This document shows positions 38,262-48,221 of a stretch of DNA of 64,000 nucleotides, in pieces. Made by a program: the position numbers and the translations under genes. The notes beneath the pieces were generated by a model. It was given only the letters and a program-made list of their open reading frames with translations. It had not been told where the DNA came from and ran no database searches. The DNA is from an uncultured Rubripirellula sp. (lineage in GTDB: Bacteria > Planctomycetota > Planctomycetia > Pirellulales > Pirellulaceae): positions 124,001 to 188,000 of the forward strand of contig CALJHC010000020.1 in the NCBI GenBank assembly GCA_938075415.1, in the 5' to 3' direction. Each line of letters opens with the position of its first letter. Positions within the stretch are counted from its first letter, which is position 1.

Positions 38262-38942
38262 TCAAGAATCGTTCGTTGATGAGCCAACTTGGTTGAGGTC
38301 TGACAATTTTTCAACACGCTGAAAACGGGAAGCAATTTGCAGGTCGTGTGTTACCATTAGCATCGCGACCTTTTCTTCTCGGCAAGTATCACAAATAAGG
38401 TTCAAGACGTTTTCTGCGCTGACGGGATCTACATTTGCCGTTGGCTCATCAGCCAAAAGGACTCGAGGGCTGCCAGCCAAGGAGCGTGCGATAGCAACTC
38501 TTTGCTGTTGCCCTACTGATAATTGGCTTGGTCGATAGTTTGCCCTTTCGGCAAGCCCCACGCGACTCAGCAGATCCCTTGCTCGATCGCCTTCAGCCTT
38601 ACCGCTTCCAAACGTCATCCCCAGTCGAACGTTTTCAAGTGCCGTAAAAGCGGGCAGAAGATTAAAGGTTTGAAACACGTAGCCGATGGTACCGGCCCGA
38701 AAACGATCTCTTCCCTGTTCACTCAGACGTGTCAGGTTGGTTCCATTGATGCGGATGGATCCCTCATCCGGCGTCAGGAGACCGGCAATGAGATGCAAGA
38801 GTGTCGTTTTTCCTCCTCCGCTTTGACCAATCAGAGCGAGTTGTTCACCCTCTTCAATCGAAAGGTTAGGGATATCCAAGACCTTCAAGGATCCCCCATC
38901 GGGTTGGGAAAAGTTCTTCACTAAATTGGTTACTTGCAGCAT
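38262..38942 (-). CDS. ABC transporter ATP-binding protein (LolD/MacB type)
   Basis: A 226-residue ATPase. Walker A is GQSGGGKTT, the signature LSVGQQQRVAIARSLAG, and Walker B VLLADEPTANVD. ATG 38942 has a good AAGG ribosome site upstream and starts only 5 bp after the stop of smpB; a TTG one codon earlier is also possible. It pairs with the FtsX-type permease downstream. Confidence 0.92.
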   Translation of the reverse strand: MLQVTNLVKNFSQPDGGSLKVLDIPNLSIEEGEQLALIGQSGGGKTTLLHLIAGLLTPDEGSIRINGTNLTRLSEQGRDRFRAGTIGYVFQTFNLLPAFTALENVRLGMTFGSGKAEGDRARDLLSRVGLAERANYRPSQLSVGQQQRVAIARSLAGSPRVLLADEPTANVDPVSAENVLNLICDTCREEKVAMLMVTHDLQIASRFQRVEKLSDLNQVGSSTNDS

Positions 38943-38947
38943 CAACC

Positions 38948-39454
38948 TTACCTTCTTCTCATCGCTCGCTGGAGTCCGCGGTCCGTATCTCGTTTCTTCA
39001 ATGATTCTCGTTTGTCATGAACTTTTTTGCCTTTTGCGAGTCCCATTACACATTTTGCAATTCCGCGTTCGTTGAAGTAGACCTTAAGCGGCACGAGGGT
39101 GAGACCTCGTTCGTGGGCTCTGCCCGCAAATTTTTCAAACTCACGGCGGTGAACAAGTAATTTGCGAGCCCGTCGTGGATCGTGATTCCACATTCCCGCA
39201 TTCTTGTAGTGTGAGATATCGGCACCGATTAGCCACAGTTCATGATCTTTGACGCGAATGTAGGCCTCATCCAACGACAGCTTTCCCTCTCGCATCGATT
39301 TGACTTCGCTTCCCATCAGCATCATTCCACACTCCATCGATTCGATGATCTCGTATCGATGTCGAGCCTTGCGATTATCGGAGACGGAGGTGAATTTGGG
39401 ACCAGCCTTGCCGCCCGATTTCCCGCTTTTCGATTTTGATTTCTTCTTTGACAT
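38948..39454 (-). CDS. smpB: SsrA-binding protein SmpB
   Basis: A 168-residue protein. Conserved segments are ENR/NRKARHRYEI, GSEVKSMREGKLSLDEAY, and LVPLKVYFNERGIAKCVMGLAKGKKVHDKRE near the end. It binds tmRNA and brings it to stalled ribosomes. The N-terminus has a 15-residue Lys/Ser-rich extension. It is the first gene of a leftward unit with the ABC transporter genes. No tmRNA gene was recognised in the window. Confidence 0.96.
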   Translation of the reverse strand: MSKKKSKSKSGKSGGKAGPKFTSVSDNRKARHRYEIIESMECGMMLMGSEVKSMREGKLSLDEAYIRVKDHELWLIGADISHYKNAGMWNHDPRRARKLLVHRREFEKFAGRAHERGLTLVPLKVYFNERGIAKCVMGLAKGKKVHDKRESLKKRDTDRGLQRAMRRR

Positions 39455-40048
39455 GCTGTCTAGATTTTGAGTCCGTGGCAGCGATCAATGAGGCTATCGC
39501 TGTTGAAACGCTCGGCTAATTGCTGTTGGTCTCCTGAATGGCTCAGATAGACACATTGGGGATCTTGGAATTTGTGAGTGATTGCAACGAATTACCAACC
39601 CTCACGGAATCAATGGTTGAAGAGCACGCTCGCCCATTTGGCTGAAAGTCGCTGGTTGTTTCTTGGATTTGCTTTGATAATCGGATCACACTGTAACCCA
39701 GAGCTCAAGCTAACCTTGAGCTCAATCTAACCCAGAGCTCAAGCTAACCCGGAGCTCAATCTAACCTATGACTTAATCTAGTCGTATCACCTAATCACCA
39801 ACAGTCATCTCAAACCGACTGACTGTGGTGATCTTGCTAAACACACGGATTAACGCCAACGCTGAATACTTGCCCCAAATCTTTCCCATTGCCTCAATTG
39901 AGAGGCAATGGCAAACCGGATGGATGTTCGTTCAAAAGTGTTTTGGCCTCCGGTGGGGTGTTGCGCCATGTTCTTGTTGGAATTTCCACTTACAATGCGG
40001 TTCTGAGACTGCTTCAGTTCGATCTTTTCACCAAATTCGGCCCATTCC
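39455..40048. other. Spacer of about 590 bp with tandem array, upstream of smpB and lipA
   Basis: This divergent spacer contains the five-unit 17-bp array at 39694-39778 and no recognisable gene. It must hold the promoters of the smpB unit and of lipA. Confidence 0.6.
39694..39778. repeat. Five tandem 17-bp repeats with embedded hairpin
   Basis: Units at 39694-39710, 39711-39727, 39728-39744, 39745-39761 and 39762-39778. Units 1 and 3 are identical (taacccagagctcaagc); units 2 and 4 differ at a few positions and unit 5 is diverged. Four units contain the palindrome GAGCTC. gagctcaag at 39701-39709 pairs perfectly with cttgagctc at 39715-39723 across the unit boundary, a 9-bp stem. There are no spacers between units, so it is not CRISPR. 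Confidence 0.93.
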
Positions 40049-40966
40049 ATGGCATTTAGATTGCCCGTTGTTGCTCCACCGGAGATCCCAGAGGATACCG
40101 CTGTCAGCGGTTCCGGACGCCTTCCACAGTGGTTGCGGAGACCAATTCCGCGAAGCAACGCTAACCATATGACGCAGGAATTGTTGGATGAGCTGCGTTT
40201 GGAGACGGTTTGTGATAACGCCAAATGCCCAAACCGCATGGAATGTTACAGTCAGCAGACCGCGACATTCATGATTCTTGGTAATACATGCACCCGTCCA
40301 TGTGGTTTTTGTGCGGTGCATCGTGGAAAGCCACCAGAACTTCCCGAACAGGATGAACCAGAGCGTCTCGCTGAGGCAGCGGCTCGCCTTGGTCTCAAGC
40401 ATGTCGTGATCACCAGCGTGACTCGCGACGATTTACCTGATGGCGGTGCCGATCATTTCTATCAGTGTGTCGTGGCTGTGCGAGAACGCACTGGGGCAAC
40501 CACGGAGGTGTTGACACCTGATTTTGTGCACTGCAAACCTGCACTGAAACGAGTCACCGACGCTCGTCCAGATGTGTTCAATCACAATATGGAAACGGTG
40601 CCCAGGTTGTACCGTCGTATCCGGGGACCCAAAAGCGATTATCGCTGGACGCTCGGGATGATGAGTCAAATCAAAACGTATGATTCATCCATTAAAACAA
40701 AAAGTGGGTTGATGCTAGGACTGGGTGAGGAACGCGGTGAATTGCTCGAGGCACTCGCCGATTTGCGGGACCATGACGTCGACTTCTTGACCCTCGGTCA
40801 ATATCTTCAGCCCGGTGAGAAGTACCTGCCGGTGGTTCGATATGTCCCGCCAGAGGAATTTGATGAGCTGGGTGAAATTGCGAAACAGATGGGATTCAAG
40901 AAGGTCGCCAGTGGGCCGTTTGTGAGAAGCAGCTACCACGCGAGAGACATGGCGGAGACCGTTTGA
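40049..40966 (+). CDS. lipA: Lipoyl synthase
   Basis: A 305-residue radical-SAM enzyme that inserts two sulfurs into octanoyl groups on lipoyl domains. Both iron-sulfur sites are complete: the auxiliary cluster C55-x4-C60-x5-C66 (CDNAKCPNRMEC) and the radical-SAM cluster CTRPCGFC (C81, C85, C88). The C-terminal serine region is RSSYHA. It is monocistronic. ATG 40049 has no obvious ribosome site. Confidence 0.97.
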   Translation: MAFRLPVVAPPEIPEDTAVSGSGRLPQWLRRPIPRSNANHMTQELLDELRLETVCDNAKCPNRMECYSQQTATFMILGNTCTRPCGFCAVHRGKPPELPEQDEPERLAEAAARLGLKHVVITSVTRDDLPDGGADHFYQCVVAVRERTGATTEVLTPDFVHCKPALKRVTDARPDVFNHNMETVPRLYRRIRGPKSDYRWTLGMMSQIKTYDSSIKTKSGLMLGLGEERGELLEALADLRDHDVDFLTLGQYLQPGEKYLPVVRYVPPEEFDELGEIAKQMGFKKVASGPFVRSSYHARDMAETV

Positions 40967-41364
40967 GGGATTGCTGGGGTATTTGCTGTGCTGTTCACTG
41001 ATCCTTCAACCTTCAATCGCAGCTCCAGCGAGGCTCCGAGACTTGGTGGTTTTCGGCGGAATCTCCAAACAATTGGAAGGTCGAGATTGATTTTTTTGCC
41101 TTTTAACCATGCTGGCCGGTTCGCTTGGCCTCTGAATACTCGATCTGGCTCACTACTCCTGGGTGATCGTCTTGGCAGCTCAAAAGAAAGCGAAGACCAA
41201 GTTGTCGATTTGGTTGTTGTTGGCTTGAAAAATCACGCTTGTCGCCGTTGCATTACAGTTGTTTTTCTCCTCAAGTTCAATGGAAACGCCCGTCGCAACA
41301 AAAAAAGGCGACGCCTTCATTAGAAAGCATCGCCTTGAATTTGGCTGTTGAACAACGTTCAAGC
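40967..41364. other. Spacer between lipA and the sigma factor gene
   Basis: About 400 bp between convergent genes. The right part carries the sigma-gene terminator at 41300-41336; the rest shows no gene. Confidence 0.55.
41300..41336 (-). terminator. Rho-independent terminator of the primary sigma factor gene
   Basis: Read leftward, aaggcgatgc (41336-41327) pairs with gcgtcgcctt (41314-41305), ten pairs including one G-T, around a 12-base loop, followed by seven U residues (41306-41300). It lies 28 bp after the stop codon. Confidence 0.88.
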
Positions 41365-42927
41365 CTAGTCGAGGAAGCCGACAAGATCCTGACTACGGCT
41401 GGGTTGCTGCAATTTACGGACAGCTTTCGCCTCAATTTGACGAATTCGTTCCCGTGTCACTTTAAAAATGTGGCCAACTTCTTCAAGCGTGTAACTGTAT
41501 CCATCACCCAGACCATATCGAAGCTTGATGATTTCTCTTTCACGATAGGAGAGTGATTTCAGCACATTGGTGATTCGATCACGAAGCATTTCCTGAGTTG
41601 CACCGATTTGAGGGCTTTCCGCCGTACCGTCTGGCAAGAGGTCACCGAACTGGCTGTCTTCGCTGTTACCCACGGGGCGATCCAGAGAAATCGGAAAGCG
41701 GCTCATTGTCAGGACACGACGAGCTTCTTCGACAGTGACATCAGCTCGACGAGCGGTTTCTTCGATGGTTGGCTCTCGACCCAATTCTTGTAACAGTTGT
41801 CTCGCGACGTTACGCACCCGACTCATGGTTTCAACCATGTGAACAGGGATACGAATGGTTCGACTCTGATCAGCAACAGCACGGGTGATGGCTTGTCGAA
41901 TCCACCAAGTCGCGTAGGTGCAGAATTTGAAGCCACGACGATACTCAAACTTGTCGACCGCTCTCATCAAACCTGCATTTCCTTCTTGGATCAGATCCAA
42001 AAATGAAAGTCCGCGGTTCCGGTATTTTTTCGCGATGGAAACAACCAATCGTAGGTTTCCTTCACTCAGTTCCCGCTTGGCCTGCTGATATTCCGTGTAG
42101 ACCGTCTTCAGCATTTTGACTCGGTTGCGAAGTGACGTTGGCGTTTCCTGACAAGCAGTCAGAATTTGTCGTCTCTCGTGCAAAAGTTGATCGCGAACTT
42201 CCCGGCCATGCTTCGTTCTTTTCTGATCAGCAATTTCTCGATCGATTTCTGCAAGCCGATAAGAGAACTTCTCGAGCAAATCAATTCGAGTTTCGATTCT
42301 TTGTGTTCGCAAGCCTAGTTCTTCGATCAAACGAACGGCGCGACGACGACGTCTTGCAAGCGATCGCCAAGCTTCCGCCCTTCTTCGCTGCGAAGCACTT
42401 TGGCTCATCGCGGTTTTCCAGTCGTGCCGGTTGCGACGCAGAAGTGTCTGGAGAGTTCGCAGGTTGTGTGGAAGACGACCAATGATCTGTTCTTTCTCCA
42501 GCCTGTCAGTCACTGAGACTTGAACTGTGCGATCAAATGGAAGTTGACCACGATAGACTTTCTTGAGCGTTTTGTACGCTTCCAGCAGTACGAAATGATT
42601 TTCTAACAACTTGGTGCGAAAACGACGCCGTGTTTCTTCGATGCGTTTAGCTAGCTCGATCTCTTGCTTTCGTGTCAGAAGCGGTATCTCGCCCATTTGA
42701 GTCAGATACATTCGGACCGGATCATCGGACCAGGTTTCGGTTTCTTCACCGGCGAGTAATTCGTCGGGACTGTCAAGTTGTACCTGACCATCGGCCTGTT
42801 CGGCCATCGCGACAGCAACGTTGTTGTCTTCGTTGTCGTCAACGGGCAGTTTGCGAAAACCACCAGTCATTGCTTCGGTGCTTTGGTCTGCGGCGGCTTC
42901 AAATTCGTCTAGTAAGGTGTCAAACAA
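41365..42927 (-). CDS. rpoD: Primary RNA polymerase sigma factor (sigma-70)
   Basis: A 520-residue sigma-70 protein. Region 1.2 has [17 protein letters not shown]; region 2 has [26 protein letters not shown] and [18 protein letters not shown]; region 3 has [10 protein letters not shown]; region 4 has [15 protein letters not shown] and [20 protein letters not shown] helical insert of about 170 residues sits between 1.2 and 2. The start is the rare TTG at 42927, which has AGGAG 8 bases upstream; the first ATG, at 42870, has none and would remove 19 residues. A terminator follows at 41300-41336. Confidence 0.95.
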   Translation of the reverse strand: MFDTLLDEFEAAADQSTEAMTGGFRKLPVDDNEDNNVAVAMAEQADGQVQLDSPDELLAGEETETWSDDPVRMYLTQMGEIPLLTRKQEIELAKRIEETRRRFRTKLLENHFVLLEAYKTLKKVYRGQLPFDRTVQVSVTDRLEKEQIIGRLPHNLRTLQTLLRRNRHDWKTAMSQSASQRRRAEAWRSLARRRRRAVRLIEELGLRTQRIETRIDLLEKFSYRLAEIDREIADQKRTKHGREVRDQLLHERRQILTACQETPTSLRNRVKMLKTVYTEYQQAKRELSEGNLRLVVSIAKKYRNRGLSFLDLIQEGNAGLMRAVDKFEYRRGFKFCTYATWWIRQAITRAVADQSRTIRIPVHMVETMSRVRNVARQLLQELGREPTIEETARRADVTVEEARRVLTMSRFPISLDRPVGNSEDSQFGDLLPDGTAESPQIGATQEMLRDRITNVLKSLSYREREIIKLRYGLGDGYSYTLEEVGHIFKVTRERIRQIEAKAVRKLQQPSRSQDLVGFLD

Positions 42928-43945
42928 GACGGGAACTCCTGCGGATACGGTTTGGGCTTTTAATTCGTCGGCTTGATGTCAGTGTAGTTAAGGCTTTCAC
43001 GAGTTTCTTGAAATTGGTCGTTCAGCGGCTTAGTTGAGTGAATTCCCTTAACGGGAGCAGCTCAACTTGTGCTGGATTCGAAGGATCTCACAAGATGCTC
43101 GCGTGTTTCTCACGTGGTTACTACAAGTTCATCACACACATTCAGTTCAGGTTTGGCTCAAGCGGAAAGCCCGAATTGGGCAAAAGGTCTTTGGAAAACG
43201 GATAGGGCAAGGGTAATCGGTAGTGAGGGTCACGCATCCTGCGAAGTAAAAATGGTCCATTCTATTTTCAAGTTGTCTTGCAACGCTCAAGTTGATCGAC
43301 TTGAAGGTAAGCGACCTGCACCAACAGGGACGTTCGTACAATCACCATTGTTTCTATGTCAAATACGTTCTCAAGACGTGTAACTAACTCTAGCACCCGA
43401 TCGACTTAGACTCCGTGACCCACGTTGAATTGGAAAAACTTTACGTTTGGAGGGCAATTGCGTGTTACCGAAGCTTTTACGGTACCGTCCAAAACCATCC
43501 TGTCTTAACTTGGATCAGGTCGAACATCAGGAAGAGAGAATCCATGCATCAATCGATCCCTGAATGTTCGGCTGTCCCGAAATCAAATTTCGATTGCATG
43601 GAGGCGAACGTCACGATCGAACATCGATGTTTCACCCCAACTGAGTGACACCGCCTGCGAACCGTCGCAGGGAAACGAGCGTAACGAGAGAATCTCCCCC
43701 CGAAAACGTAAAACTCCGCATCAATTGGCCGCAGCATCCATGCAGCAATTCAGCAGGTCGTGACCACGCGAGGGGCGATGAAATTCCTTTCAGTCGCGAT
43801 TACGAACAAATTAGTTCGCTATGACGCCGACTTAGTCCACTATGGTGGAGCGGCGAGTGGGGGCGGGTGGTGCTGAGTGCTTAGCCCTATTTTAGTTAGC
43901 TCCCTTCTCCGGTCTAGTCCGCTCTACTTTAAATCTTAACTATTT
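42928..43945. other. Gene-free spacer of 1 kb between divergent genes
   Basis: No protein-like frame is seen. At 43654-43671 cctgcga and tcgcagg form a perfect 7-bp hairpin with loop accg. I compared the stretch by memory with RNase P RNA, tmRNA, 6S and SRP RNA signatures and found no match. It should contain the rpoD promoter and that of the small membrane-protein gene. Confidence 0.55.
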
Positions 43946-44485
43946 ATGTACCTTCTACCCTGCCCAACTTGCCAAACTCAAATGTCGGTCGCCCCCTCCA
44001 AGGCTGGTGAGACACTCGTGTGTCAGGGGTGTCAGGGGGAGGTTTTGGTTCCAAAATTAGGTGATTTGCGGCAATTTCCTGCTGCTGTCTCCGACGAGTC
44101 TTCAGCGTCCAAAACAAGAAGTGTTGAAGAGACTTCAGCGTTTGCTCGTGCAGGCTTCCTCGTTGCTGGAATTGTTGCGACGGCCTGTCTTTTAGTTGCT
44201 AGCTATTGTGGACTTCGTTGGACATTGATGCCGGTCATTAATACCACCGAGCGACATATTGCGACTACTCGTGAAGATATGAGCTCTTTCTCCGCTGCGG
44301 AACTCATCAGGGCTTATGAGGAGATGGAGAAAACTTCGATCGATCTCATCCTCCCTTATCAATACAAAGAAATTGAGGTGCGGCGGTCAAAGTGGGCGAA
44401 GAATGCCGTCTATTCGGGTTCCGCTGGTTTATTCGCTGTTTTCGTCGCCTTCGCCATGGCACGTTTGGGACGAAAGAAAGCCTGA
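43946..44485 (+). CDS. Small membrane protein with N-terminal zinc ribbon
   Basis: A 179-residue protein. CPTC at 6-9 and CQGC at 26-29 form a four-cysteine zinc-ribbon as in many planctomycete membrane proteins. Two membrane helices follow at about 70-95 and 153-173, with a helical, charged segment between. The function is unknown. No clear ribosome site precedes ATG 43946, so the start is provisional, although starting here keeps the full zinc ribbon. Confidence 0.7.
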   Translation: MYLLPCPTCQTQMSVAPSKAGETLVCQGCQGEVLVPKLGDLRQFPAAVSDESSASKTRSVEETSAFARAGFLVAGIVATACLLVASYCGLRWTLMPVINTTERHIATTREDMSSFSAAELIRAYEEMEKTSIDLILPYQYKEIEVRRSKWAKNAVYSGSAGLFAVFVAFAMARLGRKKA

Positions 44486-44967
44486 ATTGCGTGTGGCCTT
44501 GGATAAGTCGAAAGGTCGGTTGGTCAAAACAGTTCCAAGCGGATTCAGACTTAGGAAGCTTGAGAAGATTCTGCTAACCCGATGATCCATTTTCGATTCG
44601 CTAACAGACTTCATGAGTGGACTGACGGTTTGTTGATGTGGCGCCGCGAAACCCATTTAGGCTCCAGGCGGTCCGGTTCGTTTTCTAGTCGGATCTTCTA
44701 AGTTGGTTTCGACATCTCGAGATGGGAAACGCTGAATCAGTTGCTCAGCGGTAGCAAATGGTTGTTTTGAGGTCTGACGATTTCTCGCCAGAGTGTTAGT
44801 TACGGTGGTTGAGAGTTGAAATTGCCTTGGGGTACTCATCGAAAAAACACGTGGAGTTGGTTGTTCCGTCAGGGTCAAATGCCTCCATTGCGATGCACCC
44901 TCGTGTCAGCAACCTATTCTCTTTGATCTCGACCCTCAGAATTCGCTGAAATGCTGATGCCGTGGAC
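44486..44967. other. Spacer with one possible small gene
   Basis: About 480 bp between convergent genes. Apart from the doubtful small reading frame at 44657-44839 nothing is recognised. Confidence 0.45.
44657..44839 (-). CDS. Possible 60-residue hypothetical protein
   Basis: From ATG 44839 a 60-codon frame gives a polar protein with few hydrophobic residues, ending TRKRTGPPGA. Its amino-acid mix looks more like a real protein than neighbouring chance frames, and it lies 128 bp downstream of the methyltransferase gene on the same strand. An in-frame TTG at 44878 would add 13 residues. There is no clear ribosome site and no family is recognised. Confidence 0.33.
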   Translation of the reverse strand: MSTPRQFQLSTTVTNTLARNRQTSKQPFATAEQLIQRFPSRDVETNLEDPTRKRTGPPGA

Positions 44968-45813
44968 TCATTGCGTCGTCGTATTCCGCAAGACATACAC
45001 AACGTCTTCGCAGGAACCGTCTACCTCGATCGGGTCATCGAGGTCATAGGCGAAACTGTAGGTCTCGATGGTGTCCCAGCACCCGCTGGAGCGGATGAGT
45101 CGATTCATTTGCGCCGATGTGTAACTGCGCAATACCAGTTCATCAAGAATTCGAAAGCTTCGGGTCGGTTGGTGAACATCAAATTGAATTCCAAAACGCT
45201 CGACTCGGTTTTTGGGGTCGCGCTCTTTTGTCCACATGTGGGTGTTGATTGCCAAATGGCCACGGCGCGCTGACCATGATTCTGTCTCGCTTGGTGGAAC
45301 CTCTGATGGAGTGAGATGCACGCCGAGCAGATAAAGCCCACCGGGAATGATTGCCTGCCCCATGCATTTTAAATGTTCGCGTGCGGCTTGTTCGGTTCCC
45401 AAATGGCGAAAGCTGTTGATCGTGTTGAATCCGATATCAAATGATTTTTTGACCTCAAACTTTGACATGTCCGCCACGAAGGTGGTCGGTTTTAGGCCGC
45501 GGCGGCTTAGCCTTGCGTTACAGAATTCGATTGCTTTCTCGTTCAGGTCAAGACCGGCAACGTGAAAGTCACGTTTGGCTAAGGCGTGAATAAGACGTCC
45601 CGTTCCGCAAGCCGGTTCAAAGAAACGCTTGGGTTTTTGATCCAGATATCGCTCACCACATCCGAGAATGAATTGGATTTCCGCTGCGCAGTCAGCACCG
45701 AAAACCAAGTCATAGTACTTTGGATGGTCGTAGATCGATTCTTCTACGATTTCAAGCGACGGATTCACTGAGTTGTCTTGCTGGTTCAAGCGTTTCACTT
45801 CCTCGGGATTCAT
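44968..45813 (-). CDS. SAM-dependent methyltransferase, class I
   Basis: A 281-residue protein with SAM-binding motif I FEPACGTGRL (65-74), the acidic ribose-binding residue in VAGLDLNEKAIEF, and NTINSFRHL as post-motif. It is a class I methyltransferase of the small-molecule type; the substrate is unknown. Starts at ATG 45813. No close partners. Confidence 0.85.
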   Translation of the reverse strand: MNPEEVKRLNQQDNSVNPSLEIVEESIYDHPKYYDLVFGADCAAEIQFILGCGERYLDQKPKRFFEPACGTGRLIHALAKRDFHVAGLDLNEKAIEFCNARLSRRGLKPTTFVADMSKFEVKKSFDIGFNTINSFRHLGTEQAAREHLKCMGQAIIPGGLYLLGVHLTPSEVPPSETESWSARRGHLAINTHMWTKERDPKNRVERFGIQFDVHQPTRSFRILDELVLRSYTSAQMNRLIRSSGCWDTIETYSFAYDLDDPIEVDGSCEDVVYVLRNTTTQ

Positions 45814-46107
45814 GATCTGAAAAGTGGGCAGTTTTTAACAAAGGCGCTTTGGGGTTGGGATCGTTTTGGAATGTAGAACACTTTCTGTTTTCATTCACTC
45901 TCAAGATCCCCTTGCCTCTCGAGCGGCGGATTCAGGAACATCGGATCAGAATTCCTCTTCAACAACCTTCGAGGAACCCTCGCAAAACGCGTTGGATTCA
46001 ACAGCTTTTCCCGACGAGGAGGGGCGTTTTTTTGAAATAGGCGTTTTTCTATTGAAGCATCGAGTCTTGGGGTTTTGTGGCAGCTGGTTTCTTTGAAACC
46101 AAGATGG

Positions 46108-46638
46108 TTATCGCACCGGCTCAAGTCCCAAGCTACGTCGGATCAGGCCAATTTGACCTGCGTGAATTTGTTCATGCAGAGGGCAAAAAAGTATTGCTCC
46201 AAGTTTGACAGGGTAAGCTGCATATGGCATTTCGACGGGTTCCAGCAACACGTCCGACTTCACACTGCTGAGTTCATTCATGCTGCGTCGATGAACTTCT
46301 TCCAACCGTTCCACGAGTTCATCCGCGGAAGGTTGTCGCTGTTCCAAGCTCGACGGCGTGGACTGCCTGCTGTACGCCTTGCGGAATTTGCTGGGAATCA
46401 GTTCCAGATCATCCGGATCACGCCCCCGAATGCGAAACATTAGCAGTCCATATTGACTCACCGTAAGGTGTCCGACTTGCCACGCTAGATTGGTCGGCAG
46501 CCCTTGCGGTATGGTGAACCACGCCTCACGAGGGGTCGCTTCGAGTAGCTGCAGCGTGTAGTTGCGTGCAAAGAGAATTTGGTCGATCGCTACTTGAAGA
46601 ATGGACGACGGATTCTTGATCTCAATCGCGTTGGTCAT
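46108..46638 (-). CDS. DinB-like superfamily protein
   Basis: A 176-residue four-helix-bundle protein of the DinB/DUF664 type. The family metal-binding histidines are probably in WQVGHLTVSQYGL near residue 55 and PLHEQIHAGQIGLIRR near residue 155. Related proteins are metal-dependent thiol transferases or hydrolases; the reaction here is unknown. Starts at ATG 46638. Confidence 0.8.
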   Translation of the reverse strand: MTNAIEIKNPSSILQVAIDQILFARNYTLQLLEATPREAWFTIPQGLPTNLAWQVGHLTVSQYGLLMFRIRGRDPDDLELIPSKFRKAYSRQSTPSSLEQRQPSADELVERLEEVHRRSMNELSSVKSDVLLEPVEMPYAAYPVKLGAILFCPLHEQIHAGQIGLIRRSLGLEPVR

Positions 46639-46804
46639 GGCTTTTGTCTCTATTACCTATACCAGCTTGTTTCTCAGTCGGTTTGGATGATAGCAAACCG
46701 AGAACGCATTGAGATCCCACGTACAAGGGTATTCATGCAAAGTGACGGACCCACGTTAACGCGGTTTGAGATAGCGAGTGAAGAAGAGTCGGGTGGGTTG
46801 TTGA

Positions 46805-47491
46805 TCATGCCGCCGCGCGGGATGAAGCCTCTTGACCCTTGAAGATGTATTTGGCTTCCTGCGGATCATGACGTTCTTCCATCTCCCACCAACAAGCTTC
46901 GATTCGTCGCTGAAATCCTTCGAGTGACTCTCCAGCCTGACAAATAAGCGGTTCGCTCAGGTAGAGGTCGATTCTGCAAAATAGCATTGGTATCTGGAAG
47001 CGATCCCAAGTCTTACGCAAAGTCATTCTTCGGGATGGTATTCCCAGTGCCAGGAAGACTGCGGCATTGGTTTTTACTCCCAGCATCGCAATACCACGTT
47101 GAACAGATCCCCGAGGACCACGCGGCCCATCCATTGCCAGCATCGCTGGACGCCCTTGGATCACATGCTGAATAAGACTTTTGAGCGCTGGCCCACCAGC
47201 TTTTTTTCCTGTTCCGCTGCTGCCTCGGATAGGAATGTGGCCACAACGTTTCAGCAAGGGCACCACCATTTCACCATCCATTGAACGGGAAACCATCGCG
47301 CCGGTTCCCTTCTCTGCTGATACAACACCAGCGATCTGGAAGGCATGACATGTACCAAATACATATCGATATCCCTGCGAAACAACCGCTGCTCGGGTGT
47401 CGTTGTGGACCCGGAAACGACAGGTTAACCGAAGTGCAACGCCGTAGAGACCGACGAGCTGTCCAAATAATTTTGTTAGCAGGAGCTTCAT
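46805..47491 (-). CDS. Lysophospholipid acyltransferase family protein (DUF374)
   Basis: A 228-residue protein with the DUF374 pattern: a CH motif near residue 48 (GTCHAFQIAG), SRSMDGEMVVPLLKRCGHIPIRGSS (about 68-92), and MDGPRGPRGSV near 120. The relatives are LpxL/PlsC-like acyltransferases acting on membrane lipids. An N-terminal hydrophobic segment suggests membrane association. The exact acceptor is unknown. Starts at ATG 47491. Confidence 0.82.
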   Translation of the reverse strand: MKLLLTKLFGQLVGLYGVALRLTCRFRVHNDTRAAVVSQGYRYVFGTCHAFQIAGVVSAEKGTGAMVSRSMDGEMVVPLLKRCGHIPIRGSSGTGKKAGGPALKSLIQHVIQGRPAMLAMDGPRGPRGSVQRGIAMLGVKTNAAVFLALGIPSRRMTLRKTWDRFQIPMLFCRIDLYLSEPLICQAGESLEGFQRRIEACWWEMEERHDPQEAKYIFKGQEASSRAAA

Positions 47492-48221
47492 GGAAAAGGG
47501 TTGTGGCGGAGATAGTTGACTGGAAGGTGAATCGAGGATTGAGCCACTTTACTGCGACGCGTATCGTAACGGAGTCGCGAGAAAATCTCCTATAGAAAAG
47601 CGGGCAGATGTGGGTGAACTGGGACAGATTCTCTGTTTTGCTATCAACCCTTTTCCAATCATCTTTTCTTCTTTGAGTTCAACCGTTCCGGTGTGTCTTG
47701 ACATGAGCCATCCTCAGAGTGGGGCATCCATGTCTCAGTTGTTCTCCGGTATTCCTCGTTCTCCGGTATTCCGCTGAGATTTCTCCGGTATTCCGCTGAG
47801 ATTTTGTCAACGAAAATCCGTCCTGAAAGCCCGGTGATGTTGGACACGTTGGTGTGTCTACTGCACTGGAGGGCCACTTTGATCGAGTCCTGGCGTTAGG
47901 AATCGCATGACGACCGATCGAACAGAATCAAGGGTTGCGATCTTATGGAGCGGCCTGATTGGAAGACCAAATTTCGGCTCGATCGTTGCATCGGTTTGTC
48001 GTTGAATTCGTGGTCGGTCCTATCAAGCACAGGCTGGGATTAACGCCTCACGATGAGATTTGAAAAAACAGGGTGTCAGCCTTCAGATGCAGCGAAAAAT
48101 CGTTGATTCAATCCAACAGGCAAATCAGAGATATCGGACTCAGCGTGTGGGTGGTGATCATCTGAGGTTAGTTTTCCTGCTGTAACAGGATCACTCAAAT
48201 CCCAATGTTGAAACTCGCAGC
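47492..48221. other. Spacer of 730 bp with tandem duplication
   Basis: No gene is recognised. The stretch contains the 22-bp tandem duplication at 47742-47802. Confidence 0.55.
47742..47802. repeat. 22-bp tandem duplication plus partial third copy
   Basis: Two identical 22-bp copies lie at 47759-47780 and 47781-47802, beginning ttctccggtattcc and ending gctgagat. A first partial copy of 14 bases is at 47742-47755. Confidence 0.9.

Noticed and set aside
39694..39778. CRISPR-like array
   Set aside because: The units follow each other without spacers and are only 17 bp, and no cas gene is near.
43640..43740. RNase P RNA or tmRNA gene
   Set aside because: The hairpin is real but the conserved sequence blocks of either RNA are missing.
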